Assembly: GCF_000471905.2 (NCBI RefSeq)
Contig: NW_006494916.1
Coordinates: 921,399 to 985,398 of the forward strand
Source of the DNA: Amborella trichopoda
Lineage: Eukaryota; Streptophyta; Magnoliopsida; Amborellales; Amborellaceae
DNA: 64,000 nucleotides
Reading direction: 5' to 3'
The notes under the pieces were generated by a model, which saw only the letters and a program-made list of their open reading frames with translations, ran no database searches and had not been told where the DNA came from. A program made the translations under genes and the position numbers. Positions 32,641 to 44,260 of this stretch are shown here, one piece after another (the first letter of the stretch is position 1; each line of letters starts with the position of its first letter).

Positions 32641-34642
32641 GGATGTTGATCAATGGTGTTGCGGTCGGGAGAGCGAGTTTAGAAGAGAAGATTGGTGATG
32701 GTTTTTTTACCAATGTTTAGATATAAGCAATATCTCTTGTAACCCAAAACTGTAATCTTCATTGTGATAGTGGATTTCTAGTTGCCGAGGCCGTAGATGT
32801 AGCCCTACGGGGTAAACCACATAAATCATGTATTGTTTGTGGTGTGTTTTTTATGTTTGCTTTATTTCTTGCACTTGATTTATAGTTGTATTCGTCTATT
32901 TCGCATTTAGCCAAATAAATATACGATCTTGGGTGGAATCCCAGTATTTGGGATTCTCGATTCTGCAACCTAAATGGTTTTCGAGATCCCTACAAAGAAA
33001 ACTACATAACAAATATAAACATGCACAATAAAATTGGTAACAAGAGAGAGATAGAAGAAGAAAGAGAAATGGAGTATAAGGCATTAACAAGAGAAGCCGC
33101 TACTGATTACCCTAAGCCCAAATTGAAAAACATAACCTCTCTTCACTCCATTAGAATAGAGCGACGAATTACTGAGCACACAGATAATCCAACACAACAT
33201 TGGGCTCTTCGATGAGGAAGACATCACAGATCATCAAACAAGAAATCTCCAAGAAAGGATGTCATAAAGATACTTATAAAGCTAGAATAACGGGAAATCC
33301 CCAAAAAAATCTTCATGAAAATGTTACAAATCTCATGATTCCTCCAAAACCAACCCAAAATCACATAAATTGGCAAAAACACATCCATTAATAAATATAT
33401 CTGAAAAATCAGGAGCAAAAATACAGAGATTGAAGAACCAACAAAAGCCTAGCAAGATAAATAGGTTTACAGAAAAAAAATAAAATAAAATATTGGAGCT
33501 CTAATGTTAATGGCGGATGGGAGTAACTCTTGAAAAAACCCAGGAGAAATGGAGCTCGACCTAGTGATGATTCCACCAACAATAGATTTTTCAAGCTCTT
33601 GGTAAAAATTTGTGTGAGAGGCGGCAGAGAGAGGGCTCTCTGGGTACTGCTTCTCAATGGTGGAGGAGGGCTCTACAAATAAAGAGAGATGAGGAATAAA
33701 ATATAGTAAAAAATGAGCAAAGGGCGGCGTGGTATCGAGTAACACAAGAACTAACACAAACTCAAATAAAAGTGAGGTTTTGTAAAACTAGTTTTGAGGT
33801 ATACAAGTTCCCAAATGACCCATAACGATTGGAGTAAATAGTTTGTCTTTCTAAAACTAATTGAAACTAAAGATTCAATTTTTTTAATATAATTATTTTT
33901 CTAATTTTTAAAATTTATTTATTTTTCATATTCATGATCTCCATGTTAGAGATTACGTGTCTTTAAAATTAAGTTAAAAACCCATATCAAAAATAGATTT
34001 TTAAGAGGTGGCTCATTTCTACAGGGATTCATACAAACTGCATCCATACCAATATCATGAAGGTATTATTTATTGAGAACTAATTTTATTGAGAATGTTA
34101 ACCACTACTTACTCAATTTAGGATTAGATGATCATTAGCTATTTTGAGTTCAACTATTTCAAGTATTTCATTGTGTGTGGATTATTTTGTATATGAGAAG
34201 TTTCCTTCAATAATAAATGCTATTTACATGAGTAGGAATAAAGTAACATATAGAAGAGGGGAAAGTATACGAGAACATCATTTATTTTTCGAACAAGGAT
34301 ATCATAATCACCCTTAGTCATTGGATGCAAAAATTGGGTGGTTGAGAGTGTGTTCTTTACTGGCCTCAGAGTTCCAAAATATTTTTTATTTTTATTTTTT
34401 AAATCTTGTGATGCACCCCAAGCCATTGAATTTATCATAAAATGGCTACAAGTTTGTGACCCTTTTGTACCAAATATAAATATTTTTATAATATATCATC
34501 CCGAATAGAATATAGATAGATAAAATTCAACGAAAAAATATATTGGAAAAATATTGGATAAGTGACTCACAAAACATAGGCTTATAATTCAGTTGGCATT
34601 ACCATTCACTATGTTATCATTTTGGGAATATAAATTTGGGGT
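32641..34642. other. No gene or repeat recognised
   Basis: AT-rich DNA. Short open frames on both strands show no family features. Confidence 0.45.
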
Positions 34643-35088
34643 TGGTTTGCGTAAAGGTTGCAACCTTAAAAAATCGAAGTAAAGTGCACTTCCAAATTTT
34701 ATCATAAGATGTAATTTTAATATAAAAAATTCTCAAAAGTTCTAAGAATCTATTTTCATCTATAATTATAAAATTTTAAGCTCTAAAAATTGTTTAAATT
34801 AAATAGATCGATAAACACATCATCTATAATTATAAAATTTTAAGCTCTAAAAATTGTTTAAATTAAATAGATCGATAAACACATGAAAATCTTGAAAATC
34901 CATGGTTAGGATATTATGTTGCAAGATGCAATATTTTTGGGACTGGAAATCTCTTCTTCTTTTTTTTATAAATTTCCAAATTCAGTTGATCAATTAGAGG
35001 GTCTTCCAACACCAAAAGAGCCTTTTTAATAAATTTTTAAGGTGCACATTAATTCTACAGTTTAAGGGTGCAACCTTATATAAATTTT
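34643..35088. mobile_element. MITE family M2, copy a, with a perfect internal 64-bp duplication
   Basis: The ends carry GGTTGCAACCTTAAAA and, inverted, AAGGGTGCAACCTTATATAA. The interior matches 42590-42980 in the opposite orientation (for example AAATTTTATCATAAGATGTA against its counterpart). A 64-bp segment is repeated exactly at 34757-34820 and 34821-34884, which adds to the length of this copy. Confidence 0.75.
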
Positions 35089-35401
35089 TTTTCTATGTTC
35101 ATAACCCTTGAGAAATGGATATAAAGATAATTAAATTTTGGCTGGAGAGAGAAGAACTGATTTAAAAAAAAAAAGAGGAAAAAAATTAAGATAAAATAAA
35201 TCTGCAGGTTGGGGGGTGGAGGACCAAAAAGTTTTAAAAAAAATTAGAGATGAAAGCCGTTGAGAGTGAACTAGAACTAGATGAGGCATTGTGGAGATAG
35301 ATGTGGGGGAAATGGACCTAATAATATATAATAAGACAATTTATCTTTTTGGTAAATTTTTTTATTATAATATGTTTACAATAACATTAATAAATATAGA
35401 G

Positions 35402-35595
35402 TAATGATCTTATGAGACCTTTCCATACCCATGTGTGTAAGACTCCAAATGATCACCATTAAATTTGACACAAATATCTAAAAAAGTTATCACAAGAGTG
35501 TGAGACTTGACTTTTTTAGAGATCTGTACTAAATTTAACGGTGATCCTTTAGAATCCTATACACATAGGTGTGAGAGGGTCTCATAAGGTCATTT
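35402..35595. mobile_element. Foldback MITE with inverted arms of about 85 bp
   Basis: The left arm AATGATCTTATGAGACC with TTTCCATACCCATGTGTGTA is matched on the other strand by AATGACCTTATGAGACCCTC and CACACCTATGTGTATAGG. The match continues to GATCACC(A/G)TTAAATTTG/A. Nearly the whole 194-bp element is the two arms, so a transcript would form a long hairpin. It has no coding capacity. Confidence 0.88.
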
Positions 35596-37370
35596 CCCAT
35601 AAATATAATGCTATAGATTTAGCGTATTTTGGTCAATTTGTTTTTTTATAAATTATTTTTTGTAATTTTTAGGAATCGTGATTAAGAGGCATGGAAGTCT
35701 TCAACTCAAACCAATTTATAAAAAAAAATTGCAAATTATTTTTCATATTTTTTTAGGTTTACAAGATTGAGAAGTGTGAAACCCTATCCTAAACCAATTT
35801 GTAAAAAAAAGCAAATTAAGATGTGTCCTTTCTATTATATTTTTTATATTATTAGTGGTTAATAGAAAGAGAAGGACATTCGTAATATTGTTGAATTTCT
35901 TAATATAGATATAAAAGAAATGAATTTATAGAAAAAATGAAAACAAAATATGTGCATAGAGATTTATATTTAGGGATAAAGCTGGGTATATTACCTTGTT
36001 TCCATTCTTCCGTCAGAAAGAGAAAACCATAATTCACTCTTAGAAAAAAAAATTAAGGATTCGGTTTCTATGCGGTCAAGCCTATATATGTAGAAATGCA
36101 AATCTCTTAATAAATCTATTTTTGAGATGGATTTTAAGACTTAATTTTTAAAGACATGGAGATTATAAATATGGAAAAATAATAATAATTAAAATCTAGA
36201 AATAATAATTCTAGTAAGAAAACATTTAGATTGTTAGTTTCCATTGTTTTTAGATGGAACACCTACTTGCGTTAGATGGATGCTTTACACTTTCTAAACC
36301 GTGTATGTAGAAATGTGGTCTAGCCCCGCATGAAACAATTTTCCAAAAAATAATTCCCTGTCAAAGAAAAAATCGGTGTTACATAGCTCTTTAAAACTTT
36401 CCACTATCTCTCGACCTAAAGACCCACAAATCTCCCTCTTATTCTCTCTAGAAAATTTACAAAATAAAAACTAAGGACTCTCGAGTCATCCATAAAAAAG
36501 CTCAGGATTTGATTTTTGCTGTAAAGTTTACACTGCCAATTCAAGTAACCACTAGATTCCTAGTCCTAGTGATAGATATTAGCATCAGCATTGATCACTC
36601 ACATTCACGGAAGGAAAGAAACACCCACACTACACTAACTGCAAAAAAAAATAAAAAAAATAAAAAATAAATTAATTAATTAATTGAGACTCCAAATCCC
36701 CTATGTTTTACTATAACTTTTTGTATTTCCATTGCAAGAGAGCTTCCTATTTAATAAACAAAGGCAATATGACAATTCAAAAGTCAAAATTAAATATGAA
36801 ATCTAAACATGAACCGAACAAGAGAAAAATCAAAAAATAAAATCTTTGAAAAGAAAATGATATTTGATTTCAATTGGAAATAAGAATATTGACACATTTC
36901 ACCAAGAAGAATTTTTATAGATAAACAAGATTTATAGCATTGTAATACTCTCTTAGCAATAAAAGTTACGTGCTCTTGTAGAAAAAAAACGAAGAAGAAG
37001 AGATAAACAATATTCACAGGCTTTTGGAAACCACAGTCAGGGCTATGGACACCAAAAAGTTGGCTTCTCTTTTTAAGGGTACTTTTACATTTCTTTGAAG
37101 AAATTGCATCCTTTTAGGTATATGATATTCATGAAATTAAATCTAATAAATATGCTGCCATGCAAGAGAAAATTAAATATTATGGAGATACAACTATGAA
37201 AATTTATGAAAACAAACAAATATTAGTGGCATATTAAAATAATGTAGGTATTGACCCAATAAAATGAAAATAGCCGAGCACAATGGTGTTTCCATTAAAA
37301 AAATCCAATAAATATACATGATTAAAAATAAATCTAAATAGCTCCATACACATACACTAAATTAGTACTA
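35596..37370. other. AT-rich stretch, nothing recognised
   Basis: No coding family was seen. There are A-rich runs near 36650 and only short frames. Confidence 0.45.
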
Positions 37371-38005
37371 AGGGCGGCAATGGGCCGGATGGCCTGGCCC
37401 TAAAAAATAGGGTTTTGTGTCCAAAGGCCCGTGGTTAAGGAGCGGACCGGGCTATAGGGCCAAGGCCAGGATAGTGACGGCCCGGTTTGGCCAGGCCCGG
37501 CCCTTATTTTTCTTGACCTTTTTCTAATTTTTTCTAGGGCCAGCCAGGCAAGGGCCCTTATCAGGGCCGGGGCGGGCCAGGGCTAGCATCGACCAGATGC
37601 CGGCCCCAAAATTACTAATGGTTTTTTTATAAAGGATATGTTTTGAGTAGTATGTTATAAATTGTTCTAAACAAATTCACATTCTATGTATAATGAAACC
37701 ACTAAACCAGCTTCCCCCAGAAGTACATAAACCCAAAGAAGGCTTAAAATTTTAAAACGAGGCTTTGCAAATTTCAGCATTGGGCTTGGAATTGGGAACA
37801 AGTTGCAGTTATTTGGTCGAGTGACTTTAACCAAATTACCAAAATAGCCTCATTAACAAACATGAAACACAAGCAGTTTTGAGTATATTTTCTACAAAAT
37901 AGTTGAGGAAATACCTAAATAAATAGTTTTTTTTTTAAAGGAGAAAACTAGTTGATTTACCAACTCACGACTTTTGGAGGTGGTTTGTCCATTTTATTAA
38001 TATTT

Positions 38006-38405
38006 GAGTGATTTACATGTGGACATTATAATTTTAGGTAAAATACGAAATGCTCCAGTTATAGATAGAAATTATAAAGAAAGTCAGTCGACCGATTTTG
38101 TTTTTTTTCAAAATTGGCCCTCGATCAATCCGAATTTTTAATTTTAATTTTTATTTTTATTTTTATTTTAATTTTTATTTTAATTTTTTTGTTAGTAGGA
38201 AAGTGTCTTAAAGCTTGGGGCATTGCCTTACTAATAAAAAAAAATAATAAAAGAACTAAAAAAGAAACAAAATTCGGTCTGACCGAGGTCAATTTTGAAA
38301 AAAATAAAAAAATGTGGGTTGACCGACTTTCTTTGTAATTTCTGTCTATAAGTGAAACATTTAGTATTTTATCTAAAATTTTAGGGTCCGTACGTAAATC
38401 ATTCT
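38006..38405. mobile_element. Foldback MITE with inverted arms of about 95 bp
   Basis: GTGATTTACATGTGGACATT at the left is mirrored by ATGATTTACGTACGGACCCT on the other strand at the right. The arms stay paired through TAAAATAC-AAATG-T-CA, then AGAAATTA-AAAGAAAGTC. A TTTTAA-type simple repeat (38135-38190) sits in the loop. It is non-coding. The open frames here are produced by the simple repeat. Confidence 0.87.
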
Positions 38406-39247
38406 TAAATTTTTTTTTAAAAAGTTTTTGCATGGAAAGATAGAAAAAATGTGCATCCATAAACATAGATTGTGAATTACACAAGTGAATAAACGTAAAA
38501 TGTAACATCCTAAAATACGCTAGGCATTAAAATTTAATATAAATGAGGCTGGGATGACCATTGTCTAATGAAGCATATGGTCATTTTCATTGGTTAACTC
38601 CCTTTAAAAATGCAACAAAATCTTACCTTAAAAGCTGGTTAAACATCCAAATCACTTCATTCCTTGCACATTCAACTTATAAATTACTGATTATTTTAAT
38701 CAGACAAGTGTGTCCTTGTGTTAAAAATGAGGTACTCACGGTCATTAAATCCCAAGGAATGGACAGATTAGATTCTCAAAACATTTTGATAAACAATATT
38801 TTAAAGACAATCACATGAAGAATTATGTTCATAACAAATGTCAAGATTATCATTATAAAACAGGGACAGCAATTCCAAAAGTTTTTATGTAGACATAAAT
38901 ATACATCCACCGGCATGCATACAAAATTCTTACTTTAAAATACAATAATATATAACAAAGGTACTCTAACAGAATACTTGTTTATCCCCTTGTTTATTTA
39001 AATAAGCTTTAATTTCTGATTGTCCCCACGAACCACCTAGGGAAGGGTGCAATGTGATGCGCTCCACATAATATATTTTTTAAGAAATAAAGAGTGTGTG
39101 TGATCCATGTAATATTTTATGAACTTAATTATAACATAATGAAAATAAACATATGAAAATCTCAATTTTCTATCCAAATTTCTCCAAAATGACCACCTTT
39201 ATTTTGGCTTCATGTTATGCTGGTACACTGGTTTTTCTAATCCGTTT
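38406..39247. other. No feature recognised
   Basis: AT-rich spacer between two MITEs. Confidence 0.45.
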
Positions 39248-39494
39248 GGGGCCGTTTGGATCAATGTTATCGAATTCATTTCACTTTGGCCAAAGAGGCC
39301 AAAGCATTCGGATTTTAAGCATAAATCGAAGTGAAGGGAAGCGTGGTGCTACAGCCTCGCTTAGATTCAGGCCGCTTCGGCTTGCTTTGGTCTAGTATGG
39401 GTTTGATTCAGCCAAAGCTTCGCGCTAGTTTGGTCAGAAGAGAAATACCCATATAAAAGTTTTTTTTTTTTAAAAAAAGTTGTCACTATTTATA

Positions 39495-39536
<42 letters not shown>

Positions 39537-39667
39537 GTTATTTATATTAAATTTTTAAAAAAGTCCGAAGTCTTCCTCATAATAGGGCGAAGCACCGAAT
39601 TGCTTCATTTGTCTCACCAAACTGAAGAAGACTTCGAAGCGAATCTGACAACATTGGTTTGGATACC
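39248..39667. mobile_element. MITE with GGCCGTTTGGAT-type ends
   Basis: The left GGGCCGTTTGGATCAATGTT and the right end (other strand GGTATCCAAACCAATGTTGT) are imperfect inverted repeats. The arms hold GAAGCGAA/TTCGCTTC-type words, and an (AT)n microsatellite lies in the core at about 39497-39533. Confidence 0.7.
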
Positions 39668-39811
39668 TTGAGATGCTTGTCATTGAGAGATGTCTCTTCT
39701 GGAATTGGCTCTCCTAGATTATGGATGTCTGCTGTTTGGATAATATCTGGTAAGAAACCTGGAATATGCCTATCCACTGTTTGGATTGCATGGAAAATGT
39801 CTTTTCAGGTA

Positions 39812-40205
39812 AATCCTTTAGTCACCAATCTGACTTTATATTTCTTAACAGATCCATCACTATTGTATTTGATTTTAAAAACCCATCAATACCCAACTAC
39901 TTTTTTCCTTTTAGGCAACTTGATAATGTCTCAAGTATGGTTCTTATTAAGTATTTGAAGTTCTTCTTTTATAGTCTTCCTTCACATTGGTTGAGAAACA
40001 ACATTTTGAAAACCACTTGGCTCAAAATTATTAGAAATGGAACTCAAAAAAGTAAAATAGTCAGGAGCAATATTATTATAAAAAATATTATTTTGAACTG
40101 GATAAGAAACTGCATGGTAAATATAAAAATCTTGACGCTTAGAAAAAGGATGAGAAACACGAAAAGACATGCGTAGAAGGGGATCAGTTGTGCCCATGGT
40201 GACAA
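39812..40205 (-). mobile_element. Copia relic: end of integrase region and start of reverse transcriptase
   Basis: The minus strand reads H-A-V-S-Y-P-V-Q-N-N-I-F-Y-N-N, then D-Y-F-T-F-L-S-S-I-S-N-N-F-E-P. It continues with R-K-T-I-K-E-E-L-Q-I-L-N-K-N-H and W-V-F-K-I-K-Y-N-S-D-G-S-V-K-K-Y-K, the usual Ty1/Copia order at the start of RT. In-frame stops occur. Neither LTRs nor the catalytic Y-V-D-D are present. The closest relative in the window is the Copia element at 44261-52381. Confidence 0.88.
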
Positions 40206-40412
40206 ATTCTTACATGACATAGTTGTTTTCGAACTCGCTTAGGAGCATTCACCATTTAGCTAACAGTCCGTTGAGGACCGGCTTCTCCATAATGTATTTA
40301 AGTGGATCCATCTTGGAGATCAGTTTGACGGAATGCGATAAAACATAATACCTCATGTTCTAGGTTCTCGTATGAGGGCAAGGCAATGTTTTTTGACATC
40401 TATGTAGTATTG

Positions 40413-40906
40413 CATGGTGTTAAAAAACACGTCATGGGAACAAAACCTGGCCTTGGGCGGGGTTTGGGTAACATGGAAGCGTAACTGACCACGTCCCGAC
40501 TAAACTAAAAAAGGTTAAAAAATTTTAAAAAAATTAAAAAATGTATAAAATATGAAAAATATGTTTCAAGTATAATTAAACAAAATACATCCAAATGAGA
40601 TTAGAAAAGCAATGAAAAATGGATGTCAAAAAATTAATTGGTGACCAGGGGTATTTTAGAAATAATCCAGAAAAATAAGGGAAAATATTAAAATAAGTAT
40701 TCTGGACAAAATATTTTCCAATCTTTTTCAACATTAAAAAACATATTATAAACAAACTTCTTATTTTTTTTGAATTTTTTTAGCTCTTGAATTTATTTTT
40801 AAGTTCCTGGCTTGACCACCCTAACTGGCCAAAATTGCCGCGGCCACTGGCCGGTTCCGAGTAACCTGATAAGTACCGGTCGACCCGGCTTGTTTTGCAG
40901 GTATTG
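40413..40906 (+). mobile_element. hAT-like family H2, copy 1
   Basis: GC-rich arms (GGCCTTGGGCGGGG-type at the left, CCACTGGCCGGTTCCGAG at the right) surround an AT-rich core. The core (ATGTTTCAAGTATAATTAAA, then ACAAAATACATCCAAATGAG and GTATTTTAGAAATAATCCAG) also occurs at 41010-41489 inverted and at 54704-55524 direct. The ends are approximate. It is non-coding. Confidence 0.75.
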
Positions 40907-41009
40907 CCAACCATAATTTGGTAACCAAAACTCAATTTCTAAAATCGTCTTATTGAATTTTAACTAGTCTAAGCGAATCTTATGTGTTGAAAACAGTGGT
41001 TAGCAAATC

Positions 41010-41489
41010 CAATGTTTGATTACTCAGACGAGCAAAGCACGGACCCGCCAGATAACTCGGGCTTGCCCGCAAGTATCCCTGAATTGGTGTCCAAGTAGGG
41101 GATCTTAAAAAAAATTCAAAAGAAAAAAAAAAATTCAATAAATAAGAAATTTATTAGACATATATATTTTTCTAAGGATTTCAATCATTTTTTAAGATTG
41201 GCAAGTGTTTTGGCCATGAATACTTATTTTTATATTTTTTTTATGTTTGGATTATTTCTAAAATATCCCTAGTTACAAATTGATTTTTTTAAAATCTCTT
41301 TTTCACGACCTTTTTAACCTCATTTAGATGTGATTTGTTTAATTTTAATTTAAAGATATTTTTCTATTTTTTAAAATTCTTTATTATTTTTTATTTTTAA
41401 CATTTGTTGGCCTTCGTCATAACTCGGGCCAAATACTCAGCTTGGAACTAGGACAAGGACCCGGCCCGAGTCATTATTTCCAACACTTG
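41010..41489 (-). mobile_element. hAT-like family H2, copy 2 (inverted)
   Basis: The ends are CAATGTTTGATTACTCAGAC and, on the other strand, CAAGTGTTGGAAATAATGAC. The core on the minus strand matches copy 1 (GGGATATTTTAGAAATAATC with AAAATAAGTATTCATGGCCA). It lies about 100 bp from copy 1 in the opposite orientation, so the pair could fold on itself. Confidence 0.75.
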
Positions 41490-41839
41490 TCGAATCTAAG
41501 CTTAAATTGCAGTTTCTCACTCTATATTGGCCAAACATCATATTAATAGGTGGGTCTGGGCCAGGCCGACCCTATTAGGTAAGGCCCTGCCCAGGCCCGG
41601 CACAGGCCGATTCCGCTGCCACCATTAATGCGCACTAAATCCACACTTCAAAAATTTGGGTGTCCAAATTAGAAACTCCTTAACGGATGTTGCCAAACTA
41701 TATATATGTCTACTTTATCATGTCAAAAAATATTGGCAAGCCAAATTAGTGAGTATTCTTAGTTTAAAAATGGGTTTTACATAAGAAGTTTTAAAGTGCG
41801 TATATACTAGAGAAAATTATATGCGTATTTATTTGGATA

Positions 41840-42229
41840 AAGTTTATATAGAGCCGAGGTTCTAAACAATCAAATTAGAGTCCGCATAAAAAATTTCACC
41901 AGAAGAGGTTGTTTTGATGCCCAAATATCATCAAATTGAAAATCTCGATATCAAGATGCATTGGCGTGATAAAAAAATGGACTTGAAGTTTTGGAAATAG
42001 TGCATCTTGTAACGCAGTTTTGGACCGTCAATTTTCAAGATTTTCAAGGTTTGTTACCTCTGCTCAATCTACACTATTTTTTGAGCTTTAAATTTTATAA
42101 TTAAAGATAAAAATATATTTCAAGGCTGTCACGAAGATTTCCAATATTGAAACCATATTTCTCGACACAATTTGAAGGTAGGCTCTAATTTGATTATTTA
42201 GAGCCTCGGCTCTATACAAACTGCACCCT
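41840..42229. mobile_element. MITE family M1, copy b
   Basis: The left terminus GTTTATATAGAGCCGAGG and the right terminus, read on the other strand as GTTTGTATAGAGCCGAGG, are near-perfect inverted repeats that continue through CTCTAAA-AATCAAATTAGAG. It is about 390 bp long and the best-preserved M1 copy. It abuts an L1 RNase H fragment at 42242. Confidence 0.85.
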
Positions 42230-42241
42230 TATTTCATTGTT

Positions 42242-42589
42242 GTTTTTTTTGGGCAAGTCAGTGGGGGAGAAGGCCCCTAACTGTTTTTTATTGATAATAT
42301 TGAATAAAAAATAATTAATTATTTTACAACCTATAATAGGGCAGTTGCCAAATCATGAAGTAAAAGAAAGGAAATAAAGTCTGTCGGTCGAAAACGCTGA
42401 ATAGTAGCTTCAGAATTGAAAGACGCTTTCTTAGCAAGAGCATCTGTTACCATATTGGCCTCACAAGAAATTGACCAGAGATGATTTGAAAGTCTATTTC
42501 GACAATTTTCTACAACAGTATGTAACCCCCATAGGGCTCGACAACGATCCCCATGGAGATTATTTCATTGATGGAAGATTATAAGTGTT
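42242..42589 (-). mobile_element. L1-type RNase H fragment
   Basis: The minus strand encodes S-C-E-A-N-M-V-T-D-A-L-A-K-K-A-S-F, the last helix of the RNase H-like domain of plant L1 elements, and then a short 3' region ending in an A run (T run on the plus strand at 42242-42250). It is strongly 5'-truncated. It sits exactly between MITE copies M1b and M2b. Confidence 0.75.
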
Positions 42590-42980
42590 GGAAAAAGTTT
42601 ATATAAAGTTGCATCCTTAAAATGTAGAACTACGGATGCACCTCAAAAATCCATCGAAAAAGGTTGTTTTAATGTTGATACCTGTAATTGATCATCTCGA
42701 CATCGAGATGTATGACTATGAAAAATAAAATGATTTTGGGTCTCAGAAATAGTGCATATTACAACATATTATCTACACCGTCCATTTTCAAAATTTTCAT
42801 ATGTTTATAGATGTACCTGATTTTAACCATTTTTAAATTTTAAATTTTATAATTAGATGTAAAAATAGATTTTGACATAATCCTAAGACTATTATACTTC
42901 AAAATTATATATTATGATAAAATTTGAAGATGCACCTTAGTTGGATTGTTTTAGGTTGCAATCTCGTGAAAACCACACCA
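42590..42980. mobile_element. MITE family M2, copy b
   Basis: The left end AAAGTTTATATAAAGTTGCA with CCTTAAAA and the right end (other strand GATTGCAACCTAAAACAATC) are inverted repeats. The core shares TCCATTTTCAAAATTTTCAT with the M1 family, so M1 and M2 look like related subfamilies. It is non-coding. Confidence 0.75.
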
Positions 42981-44205
42981 TAAATGTTACCGTCGTTGAA
43001 TCATAATTTCTCTCTAGAAGTGGTAGCTAATGCATCTATTCCAATGTAATCTTAAAGTAAATAAATAAATAAATAAATAAATAAAAGTTAAAGATGGTAT
43101 TTTATACACCATGCAGTTAAATTGTCATAGAGGAAATATTTCTATTGTAAAAGGTCTACCATAGGGGATACAATCCAATAACTACGTCCTCTGTCACATC
43201 AAATGCTTTTTTTACATTCGTCTTACCATTGGAAATATACATGCTTATTATGTTTGTGCCAATCACAAGTTATATGCTTCTCTAGGCGCATATACTAGAT
43301 TAACTTCTTATGAAACTAGAGTGTTTTTAGAACTCCAAATTTTGAAATTGTCACTTAGCAACAAACTGCATACAAACAAAAGAAAAATTCAAATGCCTTG
43401 TATATTTGTATTAAAAAAAAGAAAAAATTATTGGAAAAATATCTATTAGTTTATGATGGTTAGATCTAAGAATTTTGAAACCTAAAATCGAATTTTCTTC
43501 TTTTGGCTATGAATTCCAAAGCTTAGTGATTTTAAAATGGCCAAAATTTCATTTTGAAAAAAAGAAAAAGTCCTCAATACATGCCCAAACGTCCAATACT
43601 TTGGGAGAGGGAGCGGATGTACAGTACACTCCCACAAAAGCCTACTGCACTCACCTGATGCTCTATGCTCCTGCAGGAGCATAGTATATATCTACTTCCT
43701 CGGTCAGAAGACCTGTTTAAATTTTTTTCCTTTCAATAATAAAATTCTGAGAATCACCTAAGAATCACTAGATGATTATTCTCAAAAAAAAAGATTTAAA
43801 TTTTGAGTTTTCTAACACTTAGATCTCACTTCTAAAAATTGGATGGTCTCTATTCAATCTCAAGACATTATATTTTCAAATGTATAGAGAATGTAATTAA
43901 GAGATGTTTTATTGAAGTTACAGCCTTAAAATATAAGGTCCTAAAATTGGTCTCGACAAGGTTTTGCCCGATGGAATAAATCAATACTATGCGCCCTCGG
44001 GAGCATGATGTCCTTTGGATTGAGAGAAGAAAATTGAAATCACGGATCTAAGTCACGTGAATTAGAGGAGTTAGAATGCATGTGCCCAAATCTCCCTCCC
44101 CATTTGAGTCTTCCCATTCATTTCCCACCGGAGAGAGAGAGAGAAAGAATGCTTATTCCTATTCAAGGCCTTTGCAACACGAGAGAGAGAGAGAGAGAGA
44201 GTAAC
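42981..44205. other. AT-rich stretch before the reductase pseudogene
   Basis: (AAAT)n is at 43051-43084, and GA microsatellites lie at 44130-44150 and 44181-44203. The last 200 bp may be the former promoter and 5' end of the aldo-keto reductase gene, but no start codon can be assigned. Confidence 0.4.
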
Positions 44206-44260
44206 AAACATTAGGGGACTCCACGCCTCAGCACAGGGCTCAGATGCATGGCATGACTGG
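44206..44260 (+). pseudogene. Aldo-keto reductase pseudogene, 5' fragment
   Basis: Allowing one small frameshift, the plus strand reads L-G-T-P ... T-G-L-R-C-M-G-M-T-G, which corresponds to the family signature L-G-x-Q-G-L-x-V-S-A-x-G-L-G-C-M-G-M. The sequence stops at the first base of the Copia 5' LTR. The rest of the gene resumes at 52382. The match is short, and the call rests on the fact that the two halves are adjacent in the family. Confidence 0.5.

Larger units (their letters stand above)
37371..41627. mobile_element. Possible 4.2-kb hAT-type element defined by GGCC-rich arms, heavily invaded
   Basis: The left end (AAGGGCGGCAATGGGCCGG at 37370) and the right end (other strand GGTGGCAGCGGAATCGGCC at 41627) resemble the common plant GGGCTGGCAATGGGCC-type termini and are in inverted orientation. 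Both are followed by GGCC/GGGCC repeats (37371-37610 and 41550-41620). Outside lie ATTAGTAC and ATTAATGC, an 8-bp pair with two transitions. No transposase is readable between them. The space is filled by MITEs, a Copia relic and two other hAT-like elements. The alternative is two unrelated solo arms. Confidence 0.35.

Noticed and set aside
38125..38508. Lys/Ile-rich open frame
   Set aside because: Produced by the TTTTAA simple repeat in the loop of a foldback MITE.
41010..41497. 8-bp target duplication for H2 copy 2 (AGCAAATC / TCGAATCT)
   Set aside because: Only a partial match in any alignment, not good enough to state as a duplication.
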